IMG/VR virus record: IMGVR_UViG_3300017605_001118
Coordinates: 1-64,000 of that record
DNA from: a virus
Length of the DNA stretch: 64,000 nt
Strand: one strand, 5' to 3'
A model generated the notes under the pieces. It did not search any database, was not told where the DNA came from, and worked only from the letters and a program-made list of their open reading frames with translations. Made by a program: the position numbers and the translations under genes. Position 1 is the first letter of the stretch. Each line of letters starts with the position of its first letter. Below, one piece after another: positions 48,501-55,201 of the stretch.

Positions 48501-49010
48501 CTACTCCATCAGGGCCGCGTCGGCCGCGGCCTGCCCAACCGGCACGTACACGGCCGAGTACAGCTTCGGCGGCTTCAGGTTCCCCGTCTTCTGCCCCTTA
48601 CCCGTGTATGTCACGGTGAGCACGCCGCCCAGCTCCAGCGTCTTCGCCCCGGCCTTCAGGACCGCGTCCCGGATGGCGGCCTGCATCTTGCCCTTCACGT
48701 ACAGGGTGCGCTTGCCGTCGTCGTCGAGAAGGGGCACCTTCTGCCCCTCGTCATCGAACTTGTACCCCGTGGGCTCGCACTGGATCTCCACGGGCATGTG
48801 CATTTTGGGCGCGCCGTCATCCCAGAACAGAGGGGAGTTGTCATCGAAGTTCCGCTGCTGCTGGACTCGCTTGGACAGCACGGTGCCGGTGTACGAGTGG
48901 CCGATCTCAGGGAACTGAGCTCCCGTGGCTCCCCCCGACATGAGGAAGGCGTCGGGGTCCGACTGGGCAGCGGGCTTCGGGGCGAAGGGGTTCTGGAGGG
49001 GACTGGTCAT
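48501..49010 (-). CDS. conserved protein paired with the RecB-like nuclease
   Basis: 169 aa, ATG. Central beta-rich segment ('FPEIGHSYTGTVLSKRVQQQRNFDDN', 'PVEIQCEP', 'TLYVKGKMQAAIRDAV') looks like an OB-fold or annealing-protein-type barrel, and the gene accompanies the nuclease at 49233-51302 as recombination partners often do. A single-strand DNA-binding role is a guess. Confidence 0.6.
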   Translation of the reverse strand: MTSPLQNPFAPKPAAQSDPDAFLMSGGATGAQFPEIGHSYTGTVLSKRVQQQRNFDDNSPLFWDDGAPKMHMPVEIQCEPTGYKFDDEGQKVPLLDDDGKRTLYVKGKMQAAIRDAVLKAGAKTLELGGVLTVTYTGKGQKTGNLKPPKLYSAVYVPVGQAAADAALME

Positions 49011-49053
49011 GAGTTCTTGAGTCCTTTGTGAGTCGGTCGTTTGGGGTATTGCG

Positions 49054-49126
49054 TGGATCTGGCGGGAATCGAACCCGCGACCCGTCCTTTTTAAGGGGAC
49101 TGCTCTGCCATTGGAGCTACAGATCC
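49054..49126 (-). tRNA. tRNA with anticodon UAA, lacking a long variable arm
   Basis: 73-nt cloverleaf on the minus strand: 7-bp acceptor GGATCTG/CAGATCC, D-arm GCTC/GAGC, anticodon stem GTCCC/AGGAC with one C-A mismatch at the base of the loop, loop CTTAAAA (anticodon UAA, which reads the Leu codon UUA), 5-nt variable region, T-arm GCGGG/CCCGC with TTCGATT, discriminator A, CCA not encoded. Leucine tRNAs normally have a long variable arm, so charging by LeuRS is uncertain. UUA is the rare bldA codon in Streptomyces. Confidence 0.85.
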
Positions 49127-49203
49127 GTGGGAGTGAAGGATTCGGACCTTCTCGGGAACCGCGCGCTCCCTTTACCGTGCCGTGGCCACCGGCCTCCCTG
49201 GTT

Positions 49204-49221
49204 CCGATTTAATCAAATCGG
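49204..49221 (-). promoter_or_regulatory. AT-rich palindrome upstream of the tRNA
   Basis: CCGATTTAATCAAATCGG, a 7-bp dyad with TTTAAT inside, between the intein-containing nuclease gene and the tRNA. It may be a promoter core or operator for the tRNA. Confidence 0.45.
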
Positions 49222-49232
49222 AGCGTCCTCCG

Positions 49233-51302
49233 TCAACCGCCCAGCGAAGCCAACCGCTCCTGGCCGATCTTCACCAGTGACTGAAGCCGCTTCTCGCTCA
49301 GACCTGCCGCAACGGCAGCCTGGAACAGGGACGACAGCGCGGCCCTGGAACCGGCCTGCGCGAAGCGCTCCTCCCAGGTCGGTTCCGGCACGGAGACGGG
49401 TTCCCCCAGCATCTTGAAGCCGACCTTCCGGGACCGCCGCTTACGGACCGTGCCGGACAGGGCAGCGTCCTCCCAGCCCCCGTCCAGCGGCACCTCATAC
49501 AGCGTGCACACCGCCTTCCCGTATGGCATGTGCATCACGATGCCGATGTCCGTGCGGACCTCAGGCCCCGGCTCCCATCGTTCCTCGCCCGGGTTCCACA
49601 GGCCCGAGGCGTTGACGCCGTGGGCGTACAGAGCGAGTTGGATCGCGATCTCGAGCTGTTTGTAGTCGAGGCTTCCGGGTGTGTTATGTGTGGGGATCAT
49701 CCGATCTCCGCACAGGTACGTGCGCGTTGAAGAATCCACAGCGATGCACGCGGTGTCGACATCGGGGCCTGGGTCCACAGAGACGATCAACCTCCGACGG
49801 GAGCGCACGAGAGGCTTCTTTGAAGCGGCTGCCTGGTCCGCCTTCCTGGGAAGACGGAAGGGATTCAGGTCCACCGGAGTGAACTCGACGTGATAGCACA
49901 TCACCTGCTTGCCAAACCCTTTGGTCCGGACTCCCGCCAGACAAGGTCGCTGACCCAGGCTCAACAGGAGTTCCTCGGTTTGAAGAGCCAGAGCCTTATC
50001 TGTGCTGTAGAACACGGCCGTCTTCCGAGCCGTGTTCCAGGTGCCATCCGTGTCCAGGAGACCCTGGAGAAGTCGCAACCTCTGAGGCACGGAAGCCCGT
50101 AGGTAAATTTCCGGAATGTGCTTGTTGTCCAAAACGCCGAGTTCGCGGAGCTGCGTCACAAGGCCCAGGACAGTCCGCGTCACGCACTTATCGGAGTGGC
50201 ATTTCTTGGGCAGCCCGAGGCGGTGTCCGTCTGACTCCAGGATCTCGAACAAATCGGAGCCTTTGGTGATCGAACCTGCCTTCGCAGTGCCGTCCCCCAG
50301 CCAGCACCCCAAAAGGTACGGGTCCACGGGCAGGTCCGCGTCAGGAAGGTTCAGTGGACCTGCCACGGGGACTCGGTGATGTTTTTGTCCTTGAGAGCTC
50401 ACGAGAGTGGCTCTCACTTCTTCGATGGACTTAGCCGTAGGGGTTCCTGGACGAAGCCCTGCCGCGGTCCACCAGATGTGCTCCGTGTCGCAAACTACGG
50501 AGGAGCCATCGTCAAACCTGACGATGTAGGTACCGATCCTCTTGGCCTCCGATTTGGCCGTCACCCGACAAACCTCACCGTACGCGTCGAATACCCGATC
50601 CCCCACCACGACGTCCTTCATGGTCGTCCACCCCGAAGGGGTTGGGATCCGTTCGGTAAGCGCGAGGCCCTTCACATCCCCGATGGCGTAGGTCCCGTCA
50701 GCAAGTCGGAGGACCCGGTCCAGCTTGCCGGCCACGCCCAGCTCGGGGATCGCAGTGACCCGTTCGATCAGGTGGGGGAAGACCTCAACCCCACTCGCCT
50801 TCAGAGCCGCCCGGTAAGCGAGGACATCTGGGCGTTCTTTGACCGGGGCCCGGTCCAGGGTGCCGCCTCCGTCCAGGACTTCGGTGTGCGTGTGCATCCG
50901 GGTGCCCCGGTCCGCGGCCTCTTCGCCGCCGGCGGACCGCTTCAGCTTCTTGACGATCCGGTTCAGCTTTTCCCGGTCCGTCTTCACGTCCAGGCCAGTT
51001 GCCTCGGCCACCAGGTCCGGCCGCAGCGTCGCCCCCACCAGTGCCATACGCAGCTCCCACTCCGACAGGGCGAACCTGTCGCTGAGCGTCGGAGCGAAGT
51101 TGGTGGCCCGTGTCCAGGACTGCCACTTCCCCGTTTCCGGGTGAGGGAGCCAGTACCGGCCGTTCTTCATCAGCGGCTGCTTGTCCGGTTGCATGAGAAG
51201 GTCGTCTACGGGGTCGACAACCCTCTCATGCTCCCCGGAACGACACAGGACGCAGTGCACCGTTTCGGGACCGCTGTGTTTGATGCGGGCTGGGTCGGTC
51301 AT
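49233..51302 (-). CDS. RecB/Cas4-like PD-(D/E)XK nuclease interrupted by an intein
   Basis: 689 aa, ATG in an ATGA overlap. Extein N part (1-211): 'RGTRMHTHTEVLDG', 'ELGVAGKLDRVLRLADGTYAIGDVK'. Extein C part (541-689): 'TPGSLDYKQLEIAIQLALYAHG'. Rejoined, the motif reads GDVKT, so the intein lies in the catalytic D-x-K site (D209, K211). The spliced product would be about 360 aa. Such nucleases recombine or trim phage DNA. The intein must splice for activity. Confidence 0.88.
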   Translation of the reverse strand: MTDPARIKHSGPETVHCVLCRSGEHERVVDPVDDLLMQPDKQPLMKNGRYWLPHPETGKWQSWTRATNFAPTLSDRFALSEWELRMALVGATLRPDLVAEATGLDVKTDREKLNRIVKKLKRSAGGEEAADRGTRMHTHTEVLDGGGTLDRAPVKERPDVLAYRAALKASGVEVFPHLIERVTAIPELGVAGKLDRVLRLADGTYAIGDVKGLALTERIPTPSGWTTMKDVVVGDRVFDAYGEVCRVTAKSEAKRIGTYIVRFDDGSSVVCDTEHIWWTAAGLRPGTPTAKSIEEVRATLVSSQGQKHHRVPVAGPLNLPDADLPVDPYLLGCWLGDGTAKAGSITKGSDLFEILESDGHRLGLPKKCHSDKCVTRTVLGLVTQLRELGVLDNKHIPEIYLRASVPQRLRLLQGLLDTDGTWNTARKTAVFYSTDKALALQTEELLLSLGQRPCLAGVRTKGFGKQVMCYHVEFTPVDLNPFRLPRKADQAAASKKPLVRSRRRLIVSVDPGPDVDTACIAVDSSTRTYLCGDRMIPTHNTPGSLDYKQLEIAIQLALYAHGVNASGLWNPGEERWEPGPEVRTDIGIVMHMPYGKAVCTLYEVPLDGGWEDAALSGTVRKRRSRKVGFKMLGEPVSVPEPTWEERFAQAGSRAALSSLFQAAVAAGLSEKRLQSLVKIGQERLASLGG
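49683..50669 (-). other. class-3-like intein with LAGLIDADG endonuclease
   Basis: Residues 212-540 of the host protein (329 aa). Starts 'GLALTERIPTPSGWTTM' with Gly, not Cys or Ser, at position 1. Block B 'CDTEHIWWTA' supplies Trp (277/278), C531 lies in 'TYLCGDRMIPTHN' and T538 is in PTHN: the WCT set that defines class 3 inteins. Ends HN followed by Thr. Two DOD motifs, 'LLGCWLGDG' (330-338) and 'LLQGLLDTDG' (411-420), mark a homing endonuclease. Confidence 0.85.
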
Positions 51303-51526
51303 GCTCCCTCTTCCTGAATCAGTTTGTTGACGACCGCGTCGGCCATTGACTCGATCTGTCCGAGCGGTCCGGTCTCTGATTCGTTGTAATTCCAGCTCTG
51401 GGCCTTCCCCGCGGCCTCGCTCAGGGACTGAAACGCCTTTCGGATCTCGTCCCGGACGATGCGGCGAATCTCCGCTTCCAGCGGGTTGGTCTGTTCTTCC
51501 TCGAACGGGTTGTCCATCTTCCTCAC
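51299..51526 (-). CDS. small acidic helical protein
   Basis: 75 aa, ATG in an ATGA overlap with the upstream methylase; a second in-frame Met at codon 4 is possible. Amphipathic ('PLEAEIRRIVRDEIRKAFQSLSEAAGKA'). No family. Translation coupled to the nuclease. Confidence 0.6.
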   Translation of the reverse strand: MRKMDNPFEEEQTNPLEAEIRRIVRDEIRKAFQSLSEAAGKAQSWNYNESETGPLGQIESMADAVVNKLIQEEGA

Positions 51527-52239
51527 TCCTTCACAAACAGGCGCTCTTGCGTCGATCGTCGGTCAGTGGTTTTCGCCACGGACATTCGGTGATCAAACTC
51601 CGCTATGCACGTGAAGTCTTCCGGAGCGGAGTATTCGCTGACCAGAACCAGAGCTCCGCTCTTCGCTTGGTCTCGGCACCAAGACCAGAACTTGTCGTGG
51701 TCAAAACCTCCGGAGTCCCGGTACCCCAAGGTTCCCTGGTAGGGCGGGTCGCAGTAGACGACGAATCGTTCGTTTGCCTGTCCGGTGTCGTAGCCGGCGT
51801 TCTTGAACTGGACGTCTGTGCCTTTTAGTTCAGCCATCCTGGACGAGGCTGCCCGGATGGATTCTGCTTGATGGTCCCGAGGAGCGCCGTCCGAATTGAA
51901 GCCGCCTCGGGCGTATCCTCCGAACCACTTGCCTCCGAACGAACCTCCGAAACCCGCCAGCCCACGAATCGCGCTGGGTTCTGCGCTCTTGAGGTCCGCG
52001 TACTCCTGTTCAGAGATCGTCTCTGGGGGAGCCCACCCCGAGTGCAGGGCGGACCAGAGTTCGATCAAATCCGGGTGGGCGTCACTCGCCACGGCCTTCT
52101 GAAAACTGGGGGCGATCATGGAGAATGAATTCAACCCTCCGCAGAAGGGCTCCCAGTAGACGTCTCGGTCACCTCGGCGAGACAGGATCTCCGAGAGAAT
52201 CCTCTTGGCAATTCGTTTCTTACTGCCGACGTAACGCAT
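51523..52239 (-). CDS. D12-class DNA adenine N6-methyltransferase
   Basis: 238 aa, ATG. 'MRYVGSKKRIAKRIL' opening, SAM-binding EPFCGG at 30-35, target-recognition region, and catalytic DPPY at 164-167. Typical of Dam-type alpha-class enzymes. The 'SFGGKWFGGYA' patch is shared with the plus-strand homologue at 54465-55199. Probably protects phage DNA from restriction. Confidence 0.92.
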   Translation of the reverse strand: MRYVGSKKRIAKRILSEILSRRGDRDVYWEPFCGGLNSFSMIAPSFQKAVASDAHPDLIELWSALHSGWAPPETISEQEYADLKSAEPSAIRGLAGFGGSFGGKWFGGYARGGFNSDGAPRDHQAESIRAASSRMAELKGTDVQFKNAGYDTGQANERFVVYCDPPYQGTLGYRDSGGFDHDKFWSWCRDQAKSGALVLVSEYSAPEDFTCIAEFDHRMSVAKTTDRRSTQERLFVKE

Positions 52240-52242
52240 TCC

Positions 52243-53880
52243 TCACTCCTTCAGAAATCGGTCGATCTTCCTTGACGCCTTGACCACGGAGATCAAGTCC
52301 CCCATGTCGCCCTTCCGGATCCCGTCCGGGACCTGGATTCGTAGGTACCCGGCTTGTTTGAGCTGGGCTTCGCTTGCCGGGTCGCGGCGCCACTTGGCCT
52401 TGCGCCGGGTCAGGACGCCGCCCAGTTCCTCAGCCTCCGCTTCGGCCCAGGCTTTGGCCGTGTCCAGGGGCTGGGGTGATCCATTGAGCTTCGTCCACCC
52501 GCCCTGCGGCGGGGCCAAGGCGATGACGTATCCGCCTTTCTCGGGCCACAGGAGAACCTCTCCGGCCGTTCCGCAGGGGATGAACCAGATCCCACTCTCC
52601 GTCTGGAGCCACGCGGACGACGATGCGGCGAACAGCTCCAGGGACTTCCCAGAACCGGTCAGCTTCAGTTCAACGGCTTCCTTTTCACAGGTGCACCGCA
52701 GCCGTTTATTTCCACAATTCCCGCAGAGGCAGACACAGGGCAGCCGGCGGCAGTCTTTACAGGGCTTGGGATCCGGGAACAGTCCTTCTTCCAGGTCGAT
52801 CAGCGTCCGCAGCCGGTTGTCCTGGGACGCACCCACCAGGTCCAGAATCAAAGCGCTGGTCTTACCGGGGTAAGGGCGGAGTACGCGTCCAATAATTTGG
52901 GTGTAAAGAGGCTGGGACTGTGTGGGGCGGGCCATGACCAGGACTTCCGCGTGCGGTGCATCCCAGCCTTCTGTAAGGACCATACAATTGCACAGTACAC
53001 GGATCTTCCCGGCTTCGTAGTCGGCGAAGATCCGGAGTCGTTCCTCCCGGGGAGTTTCACCGGAGACGACGGCCGCAGAGACGCCACGAAATTCCAGTTC
53101 CTTCATCGCCTCGTGGGCCGTGGCCACGGTGGGGGTGAACACGACGCCGGGCTTTCCGTTGCCGTGTTCCACGTAGGCGGCAGCGGCGACGGCCATGGCG
53201 CCGGATTCCGTCAGCTCCTCCCCGAGGGCGCCCACCGCGTAGTCGCCGGCGGACTTCCTCAGCTTGGACAGGTCCAGTCCGTCGACCGCCACGGAGATCC
53301 CCGTCGGTTCGACCAGGTACCCGTTGCGGATGCCCCACAGGATCGACTTGGTATAGACGACGTCGTCCACCACCGTGCCGAGTCCCTTGCCGTCGCCGCG
53401 GGCCAGGGTCGCGGTGACCCCCAGCATCCGGGCCCCGTCCTCGGCGAAACAGCCCAGCCCTTCAAGGACCCCTTTGTACGTTTTGCTCAGAAAATGATGT
53501 ACCTCGTCGGCAATGACCAGACCGACCGGGCCCGCGTTCAGGAGCCGGTTCATCCGGCGCTTCCTGGCCAGGGTCTGCACCGAGGCGACGACGACGTCGG
53601 CGTCCACTTCGTCGTCGCCCGCCTTCACCTTGCCGGTGATCAGCTCAGGGGCGACGGACCGCACTTTGGTGATCGCTTGGTCCACCAGTTCGTCGCGGTG
53701 GGCCAGGATCACAACGCGCTGCCCCGGATGGCCCTGCATGTACTCCCGGGCGGTATGGGTGAACATGACCGTTTTTCCTAGACCCGTGGCCATTACAACT
53801 ACCGGCCGCTGCATCCCCTCCGCCCACGCCGACGTCACCGCGTCGATGGCTTCACGCTGGTAAGGACGCGGTTCAAGCAC
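52243..53880 (-). CDS. SF2 DNA helicase with zinc cluster
   Basis: 545 aa, ATG. Motif I ATGLGKT 31-37, motif II DEVHH at 125-129, motif III 'TATLARGD', motif V/VI 'TEGWDAPHAEVLVMARPTQSQPLYTQIIGRVLRPYPG'. A CKDC...CVCLCGNCG...CTC cluster after the helicase core is a likely zinc-binding insert. C-terminal domain of unknown role. Probable DNA unwinding/remodelling in replication or recombination. Confidence 0.9.
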   Translation of the reverse strand: MLEPRPYQREAIDAVTSAWAEGMQRPVVVMATGLGKTVMFTHTAREYMQGHPGQRVVILAHRDELVDQAITKVRSVAPELITGKVKAGDDEVDADVVVASVQTLARKRRMNRLLNAGPVGLVIADEVHHFLSKTYKGVLEGLGCFAEDGARMLGVTATLARGDGKGLGTVVDDVVYTKSILWGIRNGYLVEPTGISVAVDGLDLSKLRKSAGDYAVGALGEELTESGAMAVAAAAYVEHGNGKPGVVFTPTVATAHEAMKELEFRGVSAAVVSGETPREERLRIFADYEAGKIRVLCNCMVLTEGWDAPHAEVLVMARPTQSQPLYTQIIGRVLRPYPGKTSALILDLVGASQDNRLRTLIDLEEGLFPDPKPCKDCRRLPCVCLCGNCGNKRLRCTCEKEAVELKLTGSGKSLELFAASSSAWLQTESGIWFIPCGTAGEVLLWPEKGGYVIALAPPQGGWTKLNGSPQPLDTAKAWAEAEAEELGGVLTRRKAKWRRDPASEAQLKQAGYLRIQVPDGIRKGDMGDLISVVKASRKIDRFLKE

Positions 53881-54166
53881 GCTCCATCACCGAGGCCCAC
53901 GGACCGTACAGGGTGTTGAAGTGCTCTTCGCTGAGCAGGTCCCGCGCCAGCAGCGCGGTGACCACCGGCCAGATCGCCGGGCCCACTTCGCGGTGCGCCT
54001 GCTTCCAGAGCTCACTCCGGCCGGTTACGCGGATGATCGAACCGGCCGCGCCCAAAGCTTCCTCCCAGGCGGTACCTCCGGCTACGGCCCAGGCGACCCT
54101 CACCCCGTGGTGTTCGTCGTCCGTCAGCCGGGACGCCTTCTCGATCAGTTCTTCGACGGTCGTCAT
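53873..54166 (-). CDS. small protein paralogous to the 40806-41372 C terminus
   Basis: 97 aa, ATG. Ends 'DLLSEEHFNTLYGPWASVMERA', sharing the whole C-terminal pattern of the larger protein. It overlaps the helicase start by 8 bases. First gene of the leftward operon that starts at the divergent control region. Unknown. Confidence 0.65.
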   Translation of the reverse strand: MTTVEELIEKASRLTDDEHHGVRVAWAVAGGTAWEEALGAAGSIIRVTGRSELWKQAHREVGPAIWPVVTALLARDLLSEEHFNTLYGPWASVMERA

Positions 54167-54191
54167 CGTTTCCTCGTTTCCTTGTCGAGGC

Positions 54192-54238
54192 TCCAGTCAA
54201 GCAGTAGACAGACAACGACGCAAGTAGCTGTGACTGGA
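54192..54238. promoter_or_regulatory. inverted repeat in divergent control region
   Basis: TCCAGTCA (54192-54199) and its complement TGACTGGA (54231-54238) lie between divergent genes 54166(-) and 54271(+). Suits an operator for the HTH protein encoded next to it. No strict -35/-10 pair is apparent. Confidence 0.5.
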
Positions 54239-54270
54239 CGAACATAGACGTTGGGAGTAGCGTCTCCGTC

Positions 54271-54462
54271 ATGGCAACCAACCTTCTCAGCCGGGCCGAA
54301 GCGGCCCGGCTCACTGGCGCATCCCTGCGCACGGTCGACCGGTGGCGCAAGGACGGCAAACTGACCACCTACCGCAACCGGCGCGGAGCCATCCGCATCG
54401 ACCCCGAAGAGCTGGACCGGCTCTCCGCCTACCAGCCCGCATCCGCAGGAACCGAGGGCTGA
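54271..54462 (+). CDS. excisionase/MerR-like HTH protein
   Basis: 63 aa, ATG. 'LLSRAEAARLTGASLRTVDRWRKDGKLTTYRNRRGAIRIDPEELDRL' is the standard excisionase/AlpA-type winged HTH. It may regulate the divergent promoters or act as recombination factor; no integrase is in the window. Ends 'GTEG' just before the methylase start. Confidence 0.8.
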   Translation: MATNLLSRAEAARLTGASLRTVDRWRKDGKLTTYRNRRGAIRIDPEELDRLSAYQPASAGTEG

Positions 54463-54464
54463 CC

Positions 54465-55199
54465 GTGCAATACATGGGAGGAAAGGCCAAGATCGCTCGA
54501 CGCCTCGTGGCCGCGATCTTGGACGACACAGCCAATCGACTGAACTGGTTCGAGCCCTTCGTGGGCGGTGGAAACGTCCTCGAACAGGCCGCGCCCCACT
54601 TCACGCGGTCTGTCGCCATGGACGCGCACGAGGATTTGATCCTCATGTGGTCCGCAGTCAACGGCGGGTGGGGTCCGCCCGAGTTCGTCTCCAAAGATCT
54701 GTACGCGGAGCTGCGTCACGCCGCACCTTCGGCGCTTCGCGGGTACGCCGGCTTCGCCGCGTCCTTCGGGGGCAAGTGGTTCGGAGGGTACGCCGCCGGC
54801 CACGTCCGGCCCGGAGAGAGACAGACCATCGCAGCGGGTTCCCGGAGAGTGGTCCTCCGCCAATCCTCCGTGATCCGAGCTAACTCGGTCGTCTTCCGGC
54901 ACGGACCTTTCGGGTCCCTGACGCCTCCCGCGGGGACGGTTGTCTACTGCGACCCTCCTTACGCGGGGACCACGCGGTACAACGGGATGGCCCCGTTCGA
55001 CCACGCTCTGTTCTACAAGACCTTGGGCATCTGGGCTGACTCGGGGCGCGACGTCTACGTCTCCGAGTACGCGATTCCGGACGAGGTGCCCCACTTGATC
55101 CTTTGGTCTGGGGAACAGCGGAATGGGTCCCTCAAAAAAACCGCCAACTCTCGGGTAACGGTCGAGAAGCTGTTCAAGATCACAGGAACCGAGGGCTGA
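54465..55199 (+). CDS. second D12-class DNA adenine methyltransferase
   Basis: 244 aa, GTG two bases after the upstream stop. 'VQYMGGKAKIARRL' opening, EPFVGGGN at 30-37, DPPY at 163-166; shares 'RGYAGFAASFGGKWFGGYA' with the minus-strand enzyme. Distinct target-recognition region, so a different site specificity is likely. Adjacent to the replication gene. Confidence 0.92.
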   Translation: MQYMGGKAKIARRLVAAILDDTANRLNWFEPFVGGGNVLEQAAPHFTRSVAMDAHEDLILMWSAVNGGWGPPEFVSKDLYAELRHAAPSALRGYAGFAASFGGKWFGGYAAGHVRPGERQTIAAGSRRVVLRQSSVIRANSVVFRHGPFGSLTPPAGTVVYCDPPYAGTTRYNGMAPFDHALFYKTLGIWADSGRDVYVSEYAIPDEVPHLILWSGEQRNGSLKKTANSRVTVEKLFKITGTEG

Positions 55200-55201
55200 C
55201 C

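Noticed and set aside
49054-49126. Ochre suppressor tRNA
   Set aside because: Anticodon at 34-36 reads UAA, which pairs with UUA; a suppressor of UAA stops would need UUA as anticodon.
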